From JAKAWQ01 sp963745975 (GTDB taxonomy: Bacteria > Pseudomonadota > Alphaproteobacteria > Acetobacterales > Acetobacteraceae), in NCBI GenBank assembly GCA_963745975.1, contig CAVUZJ010000013.1, forward strand, positions 88,430 to 152,429: 64,000 nt of DNA, read 5' to 3'. The notes beneath the pieces are model-generated. The model was not told where the DNA came from and searched no databases. It was given only the letters and a program-made list of their open reading frames with translations. The position numbers and the translations under genes are program-made. Below are positions 8,444 through 17,179 of the stretch, in pieces. Each line of letters starts with the position of its first letter. Position 1 is the stretch's first letter.

Positions 8444-9184
8444 GTGAGCCGCAAGCGGGCGATCGTCGTCGGCGTGGGCGCCGAGACCGGGCTCGGCGGG
8501 GCGCTTTGCCGGCGGTTCGCGCAAGAGGGCTATCACGTCCTCGTCGGCGGGCGGACGGCGGAGAAGATCGAGAGGGTGGCGAGCGGGATTGCGGCGGCGG
8601 GCGGCAGCGCCGAGGCGGTGCTCGCCGATGCGACGCAGGAGGAGGATGTCGTCCGGCTGTTCGATCGGGCGATGGCGCCGCGGGAGGGCGCCGCTGCGCT
8701 CGACCTCGTCGTCTACAATGCGGGGAACAATCGGCGGATTGATTTTCGCGAGCTGCCGGCAAGCGTGTTCGAGGAGATCTGGCGGGGGGGCTGCTTCGGC
8801 GGCTTCCTGGTCGGGCGCGAGGCGGCGCGGCGGCTGGTGCCGCTCGGGCGTGGGACGGTGATTTTCACCGGCGCCTCGGCGAGCCTGCGCGGGCGGCCCG
8901 GTTTTGCGCAGTTCGCGGCGGCCAAGGCGGGGCTTCGCATGATCGCGCAGAGCATGGCGCGCGAATATGGGCCGGCGGGGCTGCATGTCGCGCATGTCGT
9001 GATCGACGGGGGCATCGATAGCGAGCGGCTGCGCGCGCGGCGACCCGAGGCGGCGAAGGAGCGCGGCGAGGACGGGCTGCTCGGGGCCGACGCGATCGCG
9101 GAGGCGTATTGGGGGATTCACCGCCAGGCACGGTCCGCGTGGTCCCACGAGATCGATCTGAGGCCGTTCCGGGAATCGTTCTGA
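8444..9184 (+). CDS. Short-chain dehydrogenase/reductase family protein lacking the catalytic Tyr
   Basis: An SDR fold of about 247 residues. The nucleotide-binding region reads VGVGAETGLGGALCRRF, NNAG appears as YNAGNN, and the catalytic serine region is TGASASL. The usual YxxxK is FAAAK (GFAQFAAAKAGLRM), so the catalytic tyrosine is replaced by phenylalanine. I recall close relatives that share this change, so it may define a subfamily rather than a lesion. GTG 8444 begins directly at the conserved SRKRAIVVG; TTG 8399 and GTG 8414 are alternatives. It follows the thiolase closely and may be in one transcript with it. Without Tyr a standard redox reaction is doubtful. Confidence 0.8.
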   Translation: MSRKRAIVVGVGAETGLGGALCRRFAQEGYHVLVGGRTAEKIERVASGIAAAGGSAEAVLADATQEEDVVRLFDRAMAPREGAAALDLVVYNAGNNRRIDFRELPASVFEEIWRGGCFGGFLVGREAARRLVPLGRGTVIFTGASASLRGRPGFAQFAAAKAGLRMIAQSMAREYGPAGLHVAHVVIDGGIDSERLRARRPEAAKERGEDGLLGADAIAEAYWGIHRQARSAWSHEIDLRPFRESF

Positions 9185-9224
9185 CGGACGGTCGGCGGGA
9201 TTCGTTTCGGGAAAGGGGAGCGGG

Positions 9225-10157
9225 ATGCGGCTCTTGGTGGTGGGCGCCGGGGCGACCGGCGGATATTTCGGCGGGCGGCTCGCGGAGGCGGGGCGCGATG
9301 TGACGTTCCTGGTGAGGAAGCGGCGGGCGGAGCAGCTGAGGGCGGACGGATTGCGGATCGTGAGCCCGCACGGGAATGCGACGGTCGCGCCGAAGCTGGT
9401 GACGGCGGGCGGGATCGCGGGCGCGTACGACGCGGTGCTGCTGACGGTGAAGGGGTTCGCGCTCGAGGCGGCGCTCGAGGATATGGCGCCTGCGGTGGGA
9501 GCGGAGACGATGATCCTACCGGTGCTCAACGGCATGCGGCATGTCGATGTGCTCGCGGCGCGGTTCGGGGCGCCGGCGGTGGTGGGGTGCGTCTGCAAGG
9601 TGGCGACGACGATCGATGCCGAGGGGCGGATCGTGCAGCTCGCGAAATTCCAGGAGCTGGCCTACGGCGAGATGGACGGAGCCGCGTCGGCGCGGACGGA
9701 GGCGCTCGACGGTTTCATGCAGGGTGCCGGGTTCGATGCGCGGCTGACCGCGACGATCGCGCGCGAGATGTGGGAGAAATGGGTGCTGCTCGCGGCGATG
9801 GGCGGCGTCACCTGCCTGATGCGGGGGAATATCGGCGAGATCGAGGCGGCGCCGGGAGGGGCGGATTTCGCGCGGGCGTTTCTGGGGGAGGTCGTGGCGG
9901 TCGTCGAGGCGGTGGGCGAGAAGCCGAGCGAGGGGTTCCTGGCGAGCGCGCGGGCGATGCTGACCGCGAAGGGATCGGGGCAGGCGTCCTCGATGTATCG
10001 GGACCTTCAGCAGGGCCGGCCGGTCGAGGCGGACCAGATCGTCGGGGATCTGCTGGCGCGGGGGCGCGCGGCGGGGATTGCCACAAAGCTGATCAGCGCG
10101 GCGTATGCGAACCTGTCGGTCTATCAGCGCGGGCTCGCGGAGGTTCCCGCGCGCTGA
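9225..10157 (+). CDS. 2-dehydropantoate 2-reductase family protein
   Basis: A 310-residue ketopantoate-reductase (PanE/ApbA) family protein. It has the N-terminal NADP-binding GAGATGGYFGGRL, LLTVKGF, PVLNGMRH and the C-terminal helical domain with EMWEKWVLLAA and SSMYRDLQQGRPVEADQI. The conserved Lys and Glu positions appear intact. A GGAAAGGGGAG ribosome-binding site precedes ATG 9225. The family reduces 2-dehydropantoate to pantoate, but many paralogues act on other 2-keto acids; no pan genes are nearby, so the specific pathway is open. Confidence 0.85.
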   Translation: MRLLVVGAGATGGYFGGRLAEAGRDVTFLVRKRRAEQLRADGLRIVSPHGNATVAPKLVTAGGIAGAYDAVLLTVKGFALEAALEDMAPAVGAETMILPVLNGMRHVDVLAARFGAPAVVGCVCKVATTIDAEGRIVQLAKFQELAYGEMDGAASARTEALDGFMQGAGFDARLTATIAREMWEKWVLLAAMGGVTCLMRGNIGEIEAAPGGADFARAFLGEVVAVVEAVGEKPSEGFLASARAMLTAKGSGQASSMYRDLQQGRPVEADQIVGDLLARGRAAGIATKLISAAYANLSVYQRGLAEVPAR

Positions 10158-10174
10158 GCTGCGGGGCGAGAGGA

Positions 10175-12388
10175 TTGGGGCGGTTCGGCAGGGTCAGGGA
10201 TAGCGTCGGCGGGTTCGCGGCGGCGGCGGGCCTGCTTCTGCGCGCGCTTGGCCAGGCGCGGCCCCGGGAGGTGGATGTCGCGGCGCGGCTCACGGCGCTG
10301 CCGCGCAGCGCGCCGCTGGCGCGACCGGTGACCATTCATTGGGACGCGCATCAGATCCCCTTCATCGAGGCAGAGAGCGAGGCGGACCTCGCGGTGGCGC
10401 TCGGGGTCGTGCACGCGCATCTGAGGCTCGCGCAGATGGAGATGCTGCGGCTTCTTTCGCAGGGGCGCGTGGCGGAGGTGATTGGGCCGCTCGGCGTGAG
10501 GCTCGATCATGCGCTCCGGCTCTTCGATTTTCCCCGCGCGGTGCCGGCGATCATCGCCGCGCTTTCGGAGGGGACGCTTCGGTGGGCCGAGGGGTTCGTC
10601 GCCGGCGTGAACGCGGTGATCGCCGCGGGAAAGCTGCCGGGAGAGTACGCGCTGCTCGGATTCCGGCCGGAGCCCTGGACGCTCGAGGATCTCTTCACCG
10701 CAGCAAGGGTCGCGGCGGCGGATGTGAGCTGGTTGATCTTGGGGCGGTTGCTGGCGACGCGCGCTTCGCTCGCGGAGAGCGAATGGCGTGCGCTTTGGCC
10801 GCGCCTCGTCGCGAGCGCGCTGCCGGCGGAGGCGGAGGAGCAAGCGGCGGCGGCGATGAGCGCGTTCACCCGCCAGGGGAGCAACGCGGCGGTGGTGGCG
10901 GGCGGGCGCAGCCGGAGCGGGGCGGGGTTGCTCGCGGCCGATCCGCATCTTTCGGTCGCACTGCCGAATGTGTGGATCGCGGCTTCGTTTCGCGCGCCGG
11001 GGCTGCACGCGGCGGGGCTGATGCCGGCCGGGTTTCCGATCATCGGGATCGGGCGGAATGAGAGCATCGCGTGGGCGGGGACCAATCTGCACGCGGCGAG
11101 CAGCGATCTCTTCGATGCCTCGGACTTGCCGATCCGCGAGCGGCGAACGGTGATCCGCGTGCGCGGGGGGCGCGCGCGGAGCGTGGTGCTGAGGGATTCG
11201 CCGCTCGGGCCGATCGTGAGCGACGGGATGATGCTAAGGAGCCGAAAACCGCTTGCGCTGGCATGGATCGGGCATCGGGCGAGCGACGAGATGGGGGCGA
11301 TGCTCGCGGTGATGCAGGCGGATGGGCCGGATTCGTTTCGCGCGGCCCTCGCCCGATTCGCAGTGCCGGGGCTGAACATGCTCCATGCCGGACGGGACGG
11401 GCGGATCGGGCATGTGCTGGCAGCGTGGCTGCCGCGGCGGCCGCCCACGATGCCGGCGGACCTCGTGCTCGGGAGGGAGGGCGGTGCGGCGTGGGAGGAG
11501 ACGGTGGGCGCGGCGGAGCTGCCGCACCGGAGGGATCCGGCGGAGGGGTTTCTCGTCTCGGCGAACGATCAGCCGCCGAAAACCGAAGTGCTGATCGGGC
11601 TTTTCTTCTCCGCCGCGGATCGCGCGCGGCGGATGCGAAGGCGGCTCGGGGGGACGGCGCAGCTCGGGCTCGAGGAGCTTGCGGCGCTGCAGCAGGACGT
11701 GGCGGCGGAGGGCGCGCCGGTGGTGCGGGATTTGCTGCTCGCGCGGATCGGGGCGCGGCAGCGGCGCGCGGCGGCGGTGCGGGCGCTGGCGGCGTGGGAC
11801 GGCGGCTACGCGGCGGAGTCCGAAGGGGCGCTCGTGTTCGAGGTGCTGCTCGCAGCGCTTGCCGCGCGGCTCGAGAAGCGCGGGCGGCTCAAGGGGGCCG
11901 GCGCGGTGTGGACGGCGCGGGCATTGCTCGTGGCGGAGATCGGGCGGATGCCGGAGGCGGCGCTTCGGCCGCACATGGCGGTTGCCGTTGCGGAAGCGGA
12001 ACGGGTGCGGCGGCGGTTTCGGCGCTGGGGTGCGGCGCACCGGATGCGGCTGGCCCACCAGCTCGCGCGGGTGCCGCTGCTCGGGCGGCGCTTCGTTTAC
12101 GAGGAATGGGCGGCGGGTGGTGGCAAGGAGACGCTCAACAAGACCGCGCATCCGCCGGTGCGCGGGCGGCATAGCGTGAGCTACGGCGCGTCGGCACGAT
12201 TCCTCACGGATCTCGCGGATGCGGACGCCAACCGCGTGGTGCTGCTCGGCGGGCAGGACGGTTGGCTCGGCAGCGATACGTTCCTCGACCAGGCGGCGCT
12301 GTGGCGCGAGGGGCGGTATCTCGATTTGCCGCTCCGGCCGGAGACGGCGCGCGCGTGGCCGCACCATACGGTGCTGATGCCGGAGTAG
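10175..12388 (+). CDS. Penicillin-amidase family (S45) acylase precursor
   Basis: A single-chain precursor of about 737 residues of the Ntn-hydrolase S45 family. The alpha-chain region has IHWDAHQIPFIEAESEADL and GVVHAHLRLAQMEMLRL. The beta chain should begin at Ser236 in RQGSNAAVVAGGRS, the nucleophile exposed by autocleavage, and it continues with LLAADPHL, NESIAWAGTN and LVSANDQPP. TTG 10175 has AGAGGA immediately before it and the N-terminus is mildly hydrophobic; a later start such as GTG 10271 cannot be excluded. Likely substrates are N-acyl amino acids, acyl-homoserine lactones or beta-lactams. It is followed after 4 bp by a GH3-type amide synthetase, suggesting related substrates. Confidence 0.85.
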   Translation: MGRFGRVRDSVGGFAAAAGLLLRALGQARPREVDVAARLTALPRSAPLARPVTIHWDAHQIPFIEAESEADLAVALGVVHAHLRLAQMEMLRLLSQGRVAEVIGPLGVRLDHALRLFDFPRAVPAIIAALSEGTLRWAEGFVAGVNAVIAAGKLPGEYALLGFRPEPWTLEDLFTAARVAAADVSWLILGRLLATRASLAESEWRALWPRLVASALPAEAEEQAAAAMSAFTRQGSNAAVVAGGRSRSGAGLLAADPHLSVALPNVWIAASFRAPGLHAAGLMPAGFPIIGIGRNESIAWAGTNLHAASSDLFDASDLPIRERRTVIRVRGGRARSVVLRDSPLGPIVSDGMMLRSRKPLALAWIGHRASDEMGAMLAVMQADGPDSFRAALARFAVPGLNMLHAGRDGRIGHVLAAWLPRRPPTMPADLVLGREGGAAWEETVGAAELPHRRDPAEGFLVSANDQPPKTEVLIGLFFSAADRARRMRRRLGGTAQLGLEELAALQQDVAAEGAPVVRDLLLARIGARQRRAAAVRALAAWDGGYAAESEGALVFEVLLAALAARLEKRGRLKGAGAVWTARALLVAEIGRMPEAALRPHMAVAVAEAERVRRRFRRWGAAHRMRLAHQLARVPLLGRRFVYEEWAAGGGKETLNKTAHPPVRGRHSVSYGASARFLTDLADADANRVVLLGGQDGWLGSDTFLDQAALWREGRYLDLPLRPETARAWPHHTVLMPE

Positions 12389-12392
12389 CGCA

Positions 12393-13928
12393 ATGCTGGA
12401 CGCGACGCCGCTTCTACGCGCCTATGCCGGGCGGCGGCTGGCGCGGCTCGCGCGGCAGGAGCCGGCGGCGGCGCAGCATCGGGAGTTGATGCGGCTTTTG
12501 CGCGCGGCGCGCGGGACTCGGTTCGGCATCGCGCACGGGTTCGGAGAGATCGGCGGCGTCGGCGAATACCAGGCGCGCGTCACGCTCCGGCGCTGGGAGG
12601 ATTTCTGGCGCGAATGGTGGGCGGGGGATTTTCCGAGGCTGGCGGATGTCACGTGGCCGGGCACCATTCCGTGCTTTGCGAATACGTCGGGCACGAGCGG
12701 GGGGACGACGAAGCGGATCCCGGTGAGCCGGGCGATGCTGCGTTCCAACCGGCGCGCGGCGCTCGAGGTGCTGGTGTTCCATGTGGCGAACCGGTCGGGA
12801 AGCCGCGTGCTCGCGGGGCGCAATTTCCTACTCGGCGGAAGCACCGGGCTCGAGCATCTGGCGCCGGGGATCACTGCGGGCGATCTTTCGGGGATCGCGG
12901 CGGCGGACGTGCCGTTCTGGGCACGGAGGCGGATGTTTCCGCCGCGCGATCTCGCGCTGATGGCGGACTGGGAGCGGAAGATCGCGATTCTGGCGCCGCT
13001 TTCGCTTGGCGCGCATATCACCAGCATTTCCGGCACCCCGAGCTGGCTGCTGCTTTTTTTCGCCGAGCTTGCGCGGCAGAGGCCGGGGGCGCGGCTGGTT
13101 GATTTCTATCCCGAGCTTGAGCTTCTCGTGCATGGCGGGGTCGGGTTCGCGCCCTATCGCGAGCGGTTCGCGGCCTGGCTCGAAGGGAGCCGGGCCGAGA
13201 CGCGCGAGGTCTATCCGGCGAGCGAGGGATTCATCGCGGTGGCCGATCGCGGCGACGGCGAGGGGATGCGAATGCTGCTGGACAACGGGATTTTCTACGA
13301 GTTCGTGAGGCCCCGGGATCTGGGCGCGGCGGCGCCGGAGCGGCGCTGGATCGCGGATGCGGAGGTGGACGTCGAATACGCGCTCGTTTTGAGCACGAAT
13401 GCGGGGCTCTGGTCCTATCTGCTCGGCGATACGGTGCGGCTGGTTTCGCGCGATCCGCCGCGGCTTCTCGTGACCGGGCGGCTCGGCTGGTCGCTCTCGC
13501 TCGTGGGCGAGCATCTGATCGGGGAGGAGCTGGACGCGGGCGTGGCGGCGGCGGCGGCCGCTCTCTGCGGGAGCGTCGCGGATTACGCGGCGGCGGCGCT
13601 TGCGCCCGACGAGAACGACGCGCGGGGCGGGCATCTCTTCATCGTAGAACTTGCGGGCGCGGGTCGCGTGGACGCGGAGGTGTTTGCCGAGGCGCTGGAT
13701 GCGGCGCTCGCGCGTGCCAACGACGATTACGCGGCGCACCGCAAGGGCGGTTTCGGGTTGCGGGCGCCGCAGGTGGTGCTGGTCCGACCCGGCGCCTTTG
13801 CCGCGTGGATGGGCGCGCGGGGGCGGCTCGGCGGGCAAAACAAGGTGCCGCGCGTCATTTCGGACCCGGGGCTGCTCGCGGATCTGCGGCGTTTCGTGGG
13901 CGAGGCGGGTGTAACGTATCATATGTAA
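12393..13928 (+). CDS. GH3-family acyl-acid amido synthetase-like protein
   Basis: A 511-residue member of the GH3 branch of the acyl-adenylating superfamily. The phosphate-binding loop TSGTSGGTTKRIPVS is at about residues 98-112, SISGTPSWLL and YPASEGFIAV follow, and the C-terminal region has TGRLGWSLSLVGEHL. Plant GH3 enzymes join amino acids to auxin or jasmonate through an adenylate; bacterial members are mostly uncharacterised. The start lies 4 bp after the stop of the S45 acylase gene, so the pair is probably one transcript. The pairing suggests making and breaking an amide bond, which is inference. Confidence 0.82.
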   Translation: MLDATPLLRAYAGRRLARLARQEPAAAQHRELMRLLRAARGTRFGIAHGFGEIGGVGEYQARVTLRRWEDFWREWWAGDFPRLADVTWPGTIPCFANTSGTSGGTTKRIPVSRAMLRSNRRAALEVLVFHVANRSGSRVLAGRNFLLGGSTGLEHLAPGITAGDLSGIAAADVPFWARRRMFPPRDLALMADWERKIAILAPLSLGAHITSISGTPSWLLLFFAELARQRPGARLVDFYPELELLVHGGVGFAPYRERFAAWLEGSRAETREVYPASEGFIAVADRGDGEGMRMLLDNGIFYEFVRPRDLGAAAPERRWIADAEVDVEYALVLSTNAGLWSYLLGDTVRLVSRDPPRLLVTGRLGWSLSLVGEHLIGEELDAGVAAAAAALCGSVADYAAAALAPDENDARGGHLFIVELAGAGRVDAEVFAEALDAALARANDDYAAHRKGGFGLRAPQVVLVRPGAFAAWMGARGRLGGQNKVPRVISDPGLLADLRRFVGEAGVTYHM

Positions 13929-14061
13929 CGGAGCGGCAGCGTCCGCCGGATTTGCGTGGACGTGGGCGTGGCGGGAACTTACGGTCGGAAATGGCAACGG
14001 ATCGGCCATCCCCGCGACGGCGCAGGGGCGTCAAAGCCGAGCCCTTTTTGGGGAAGAAGTC

Positions 14062-14499
14062 ATGAATATCAAAGCATCTGCGGGGTTTGTTGCGGTCGGC
14101 TTGCTGGCGTTTGGGGCGTTGAGCGGTGAGCCCGCCCGCGCGGCGGCACCGATGCCGGGTTTCGTGGGCAGCACGGCGTCATCGGTTGCCGGGTGCCCAT
14201 ACATTACCTGGCGACTGATGAACACCAACGGCCAGATCCATGGAATTGCTTACTATTCGGACCTTAGCGGGCTCAGCAACGTGACCGGAACGAGCGACGC
14301 CGCGACCGGGAAGTTCCATCTCGTCCTGACCAAGACGGATATCGGCAATGGCCCGGTCGGCACCGTGGATGGCGTCAGGGGGGCCAACGGAGCGCTGGAC
14401 GCGACGCTGACCGGCGAGGGGTGCGCCAACAACGTGGTGCATATCATGCCGATGCGCGACCTCAACAATCTCCAGAGCATGTCGGGGCGCGGCCGCTAG
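14062..14499 (+). CDS. Small secreted protein, copy 1 (uncharacterised)
   Basis: A 145-residue protein with a clear Sec signal (ASAGFVAVGLLAFGALSGEPARA, cleavage near residue 27). The mature part contains GFVGSTASSVAGCPYITWRL, YYSDLSGLSNVTGTS, TKTDIGNGPVGTV and ATLTGEGCAN. Two mature cysteines could form a disulfide. It is nearly identical over long stretches to the next gene. I do not recognise a named family; the glycine/serine/threonine-rich beta pattern suggests a small extracellular beta protein. The start follows GGGGAAGAAG. Confidence 0.7.
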   Translation: MNIKASAGFVAVGLLAFGALSGEPARAAAPMPGFVGSTASSVAGCPYITWRLMNTNGQIHGIAYYSDLSGLSNVTGTSDAATGKFHLVLTKTDIGNGPVGTVDGVRGANGALDATLTGEGCANNVVHIMPMRDLNNLQSMSGRGR

Positions 14500-14746
14500 A
14501 GCGGGATCGCCGCGCTCCGCGAGCGCCCCGGCCGGGACGCATTCGCGAGGACGTTGCGGGTCGGATATCAACGGGTTGGACCAATTGGTGCAGCACGAAG
14601 GATCAATTGTGACTGAATGACGCGGTCTGCCGAATTTGCATGGACAGGGGAGTTGCGCGAACGTAAGGTCTGCAATCGCGACGGGGGCACCGCCTCTGAC
14701 GGGGCGGGGCAGCGCCATTGCTGTCGTTAAGGTGGAGGAATACGCC

Positions 14747-15184
14747 ATGACGTTGAGAGTATCTGTCGGGTTCGCCGCGGTCGGCCTGGTGGCGCTTGGG
14801 GCGATGAGCGGACTGCCCGCCCGCGCCGCGGTGCCGATGCACGGCTTCGTCGGCAGCACCCAGTCATCGGTCGCGGGCTGTCCGTACATCACATGGCGCC
14901 TGGCCAACACGAACGGCCAGATCCATGGGTTGGCCTACTATTCCGATCTCAGCGGGCTCAGCAACGTGACCGGAACGAGCAATTCGGCGACCGGGAAGTT
15001 CAGTCTCACGCTGACCAAGACGGATATCGGCAATGGCCCGGTCGGCACCGTGGTTGGCGTCAGGGGGGCGAACGGATCGCTGGACGCGACGCTCACCGGC
15101 GAGGGGTGTGCCAACAGCACGGTGCACATGAAGCCGATGCAAGATCTGAACAACTGGCAGGACGCGACAGGAAACGGCCAGTAG
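14747..15184 (+). CDS. Small secreted protein, copy 2 (uncharacterised)
   Basis: A 145-residue paralogue of the preceding gene with its own signal peptide (VGFAAVGLVALGAMSGLPARAA). Differences cluster in the signal, in TSNSATGKFSLT versus TSDAATGKFHLV, and at the C-terminus. Both cysteines and the WRLxNTNGQIHG segment are kept. ATG 14747 is chosen because GGTGGAGGAA lies 6 nt upstream. Retention of a full reading frame in both copies suggests dosage or slight functional divergence. The function is unknown. Confidence 0.7.
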   Translation: MTLRVSVGFAAVGLVALGAMSGLPARAAVPMHGFVGSTQSSVAGCPYITWRLANTNGQIHGLAYYSDLSGLSNVTGTSNSATGKFSLTLTKTDIGNGPVGTVVGVRGANGSLDATLTGEGCANSTVHMKPMQDLNNWQDATGNGQ

Positions 15185-15192
15185 CGCATGCT

Positions 15193-15218
15193 GGGCGCGA
15201 GGCAATCGCCTCGCGCCC
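15193..15218. terminator. Perfect 11-bp hairpin after the secreted-protein pair
   Basis: GGGCGCGAGGC-AATC-GCCTCGCGCCC, an 11-bp perfect stem with a 4-nt loop, lies 8 bp after the stop. There is no T-run, so it is either a GC-type terminator or an mRNA-stabilising end. Confidence 0.6.
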
Positions 15219-15355
15219 GCTCGTGCGCCCATCGCGCGCCTCAAGCGCCCGGCTGAGAGGGAATTGGCCCTTTCGAGCGGGGTGATTGCCGGGACCGCAT
15301 CGCTCGCGCGCGAGCCGTGCTAGACGAGGGACGGGTGGCTCAAGGACCAGGCGTT

Positions 15356-16078
15356 ATGGCGCTGGATGGCGTCCGGGCTCTCGTGTTCGATGTTTTCGGG
15401 ACCGTGGTGGATTGGCGGAGCGGCATTGCCCGTGAGGCCGCACCGTTCCTGGCGCGGCACGGCAAGGCGAAGGTTGCACCGGGCGCCTTCGCCGATGCGT
15501 GGCGCAAACGCTATCAGCCGGCGATGGAGCAAGTGCGGAGCGGACGGCGGACGTTCACGAGGCTCGACGTGCTGCACCGCGAGAATCTAGAGGCGATCCT
15601 CAAGGATTTCGGCATCGATTTGGCGACGGTGCCGGCCGCCGAGCTCGACCAATTGAACCTCGCCTGGCACCGGCTCGATCCCTGGCCCGACGTGGTCGCA
15701 GGGCTCGCGAGATTGAAGGCGGGCCACATCATCGCGCCGCTCTCGAACGGCAACATCATCCTGATGATCGATATCGCCAAGCGCGCCGGGCTCGGGTGGG
15801 ACGCGATCCTCGGCGCGGAAGTGGTGCGCGCGTACAAGCCGATGCCGGAGGCCTATGTGCGCACGGTCGAGATCCTCGCGATGCGGCCGGCGGAGGTGTG
15901 CCTCGTTGCGGCGCACAATGGCGATCTCGCGGCGGCGCGGAAATGCGGGCTCACGACCGCGTTCGTGCCGCGGCCGACGGAGCACGGGCCGGGCCAGACG
16001 ACGGATCTGCGCGCGGAACAGGACTGGGACGTGGTGGCCGGGAATTTCGGCGATCTCGCGACGGCGCTCGGAACTTAG
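15356..16078 (+). CDS. Haloacid dehalogenase, type II (HAD superfamily)
   Basis: About 240 residues. HAD motif I is FDVFGTVVDWR with the nucleophilic Asp, motif II is PLSNGN, the motif III lysine lies in AYKPMPEAY, and the C-terminal motif is VAAHNGDLAAARKCG. The VFGTVVDWR and LSNGN segments are characteristic of (S)-2-haloacid dehalogenases, which hydrolyse 2-haloalkanoates with inversion. Many relatives act on other small substrates. ATG 15356 follows AAGGA by 9 nt. The 3' end overlaps the end of the convergent DUF1028 gene by 4 bp. Confidence 0.85.
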   Translation: MALDGVRALVFDVFGTVVDWRSGIAREAAPFLARHGKAKVAPGAFADAWRKRYQPAMEQVRSGRRTFTRLDVLHRENLEAILKDFGIDLATVPAAELDQLNLAWHRLDPWPDVVAGLARLKAGHIIAPLSNGNIILMIDIAKRAGLGWDAILGAEVVRAYKPMPEAYVRTVEILAMRPAEVCLVAAHNGDLAAARKCGLTTAFVPRPTEHGPGQTTDLRAEQDWDVVAGNFGDLATALGT

Positions 16079-16752
16079 ACGTCGCCTGGGACGCCGTAGG
16101 AGGGCGCGGCGGCGGGGTCGAGCGCGCGGGCGATATAGGATTCGAGCTCGGGCTTATAGATCGCCCAGGTTTTTTCGAGCGCGGCGATCGGTGCCGTGTC
16201 GTGCCAGTCGATGCGGAGATCGGCTATGGGGAAGGGAAGCTCGCGGACGATCAGGAGGCCGGCGGAATGGACCGGGCCCTCCTCGCCGCCGGCGGTGAGG
16301 CCGGCGGCGAGCGCGGCGAGGAGGCGGTCGCCGAGGTCTGCATCGGGGGTGGCGAGGAACGTCTCCAGCATGCGCGCGGGCACCGCGATGTCGGCAAGGA
16401 GATTGCCGGCGGCGACGCCGCCCGGACCGGCGATGACGTGGTGGCGGCCGAGCGTGCGCGCGCCGGAGAAATAGGCCGTGCCACCGGAACGATCGACCAG
16501 CGCCAACTGACGGTACTCGATGTGCGGCGCGCGGGCGCGGATCTCGGCGAGCGCGGCCGCGGCTGTTGCCCCCGCCGCCATGAGATCGAGGGCCTGAGGC
16601 CCGAGGCGCGGATCGGTGATGTTCTGGCTTGCGACCGCGCCGGCGCCGGCGCGGGCATGGGCGCAGCGCGCGGCGACGGCGGGCGAGGAGGACGAGATCG
16701 CGACACCGAAGCTCCGCGTGCGCGGGCAGGAAGCAACGATCGAGAAGGTCAT
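16075..16752 (-). CDS. DUF1028 family protein
   Basis: A 225-residue DUF1028 protein. The start MTFSIVASCPRTRSFGVAISS and the segments AVASQNITDPRLGPQALDLM and VAGNLLA match the family. The overall pattern resembles Ntn-hydrolase folds, but no reaction is established. Its start overlaps the stop of the RidA gene (ATGA), and the two belong to an operon headed by the HpaB-type oxygenase. DUF1028 genes often sit beside RidA or amidohydrolase genes, which suggests a role in breaking down a small nitrogen compound; that is inference. Confidence 0.85.
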   Translation of the reverse strand: MTFSIVASCPRTRSFGVAISSSSPAVAARCAHARAGAGAVASQNITDPRLGPQALDLMAAGATAAAALAEIRARAPHIEYRQLALVDRSGGTAYFSGARTLGRHHVIAGPGGVAAGNLLADIAVPARMLETFLATPDADLGDRLLAALAAGLTAGGEEGPVHSAGLLIVRELPFPIADLRIDWHDTAPIAALEKTWAIYKPELESYIARALDPAAAPSYGVPGDV

Positions 16753-17174
16753 TCGTCTTCGGCTTCAGGGATCACTGCGGTCGCGTCGATCTCGACGAGC
16801 CATTCGGGGCGGGCGAGGGCGACGACGACGAGGCCGGTGCAGACCGGATGCACGCCCCGGATATATTCGCCCATCGCACGATAGACCGGCTCCCGATTGC
16901 GGATATCGGTGAGATAGACGACGAGCTTGGTGAGATGCTCCATGCGCGCGCCGGCCTCGGCGAGCAGCGTGCGGATATTCTCCATCGCCCGGCGAGCTTG
17001 CGCGGCCGGATCGCCGATGGCGACGCTCGCCGAGGTTTCGAGGTCCTGGCCGACCTGGCCGCGGAGGAAGACGATGCGCCCGCGCGCGATAACTCCTTGC
17101 GCGAGATCGTTGTCGAGACGCTGCTCGGGATAGGTGTCGCGCGTGTTGAAGGGGCGGAGGCGGCGATGGGCCAT
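16749..17174 (-). CDS. RidA-family (Rid) protein
   Basis: A 141-residue Rid/YjgF-family protein: NDLAQGVIARGRIVFLRGQV, QARRAMENIRTLLAEAG, KLVVYLTDI and LVVVALARPEWLVEIDATAV. RidA proteins hydrolyse reactive enamine/imine intermediates. The usual imine-binding Arg of the catalytic subgroup is not obvious, so it may be a Rid homologue with another role. It lies 5 bp after the HpaB-type gene and overlaps the DUF1028 gene by 4 bp. Confidence 0.85.
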   Translation of the reverse strand: MAHRRLRPFNTRDTYPEQRLDNDLAQGVIARGRIVFLRGQVGQDLETSASVAIGDPAAQARRAMENIRTLLAEAGARMEHLTKLVVYLTDIRNREPVYRAMGEYIRGVHPVCTGLVVVALARPEWLVEIDATAVIPEAEDE

Positions 17175-17179
17175 GGGAT

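Larger units (their letters stand above)
13941..15184. repeat. Tandem segmental duplication carrying promoter and gene, ~685-bp period
   Basis: The two secreted-protein genes start exactly 685 bp apart (14062 and 14747). Their leader regions are also similar at the same offset: GGATTTGCGTGGAC near 13949 corresponds to GAATTTGCATGGAC near 14633, followed by a similar CGGTC/GGTCTGC-containing stretch. Regulatory region and coding sequence were therefore copied together. The leaders have diverged more than the genes. Nothing else is seen in 14500-14632. Confidence 0.75.

Noticed and set aside
9587..10174. N-terminal extension of the S45 acylase back to 9587
   Set aside because: It overlaps the ketopantoate-reductase-like gene and is Gly/Arg low-complexity; the family match begins after 10175.
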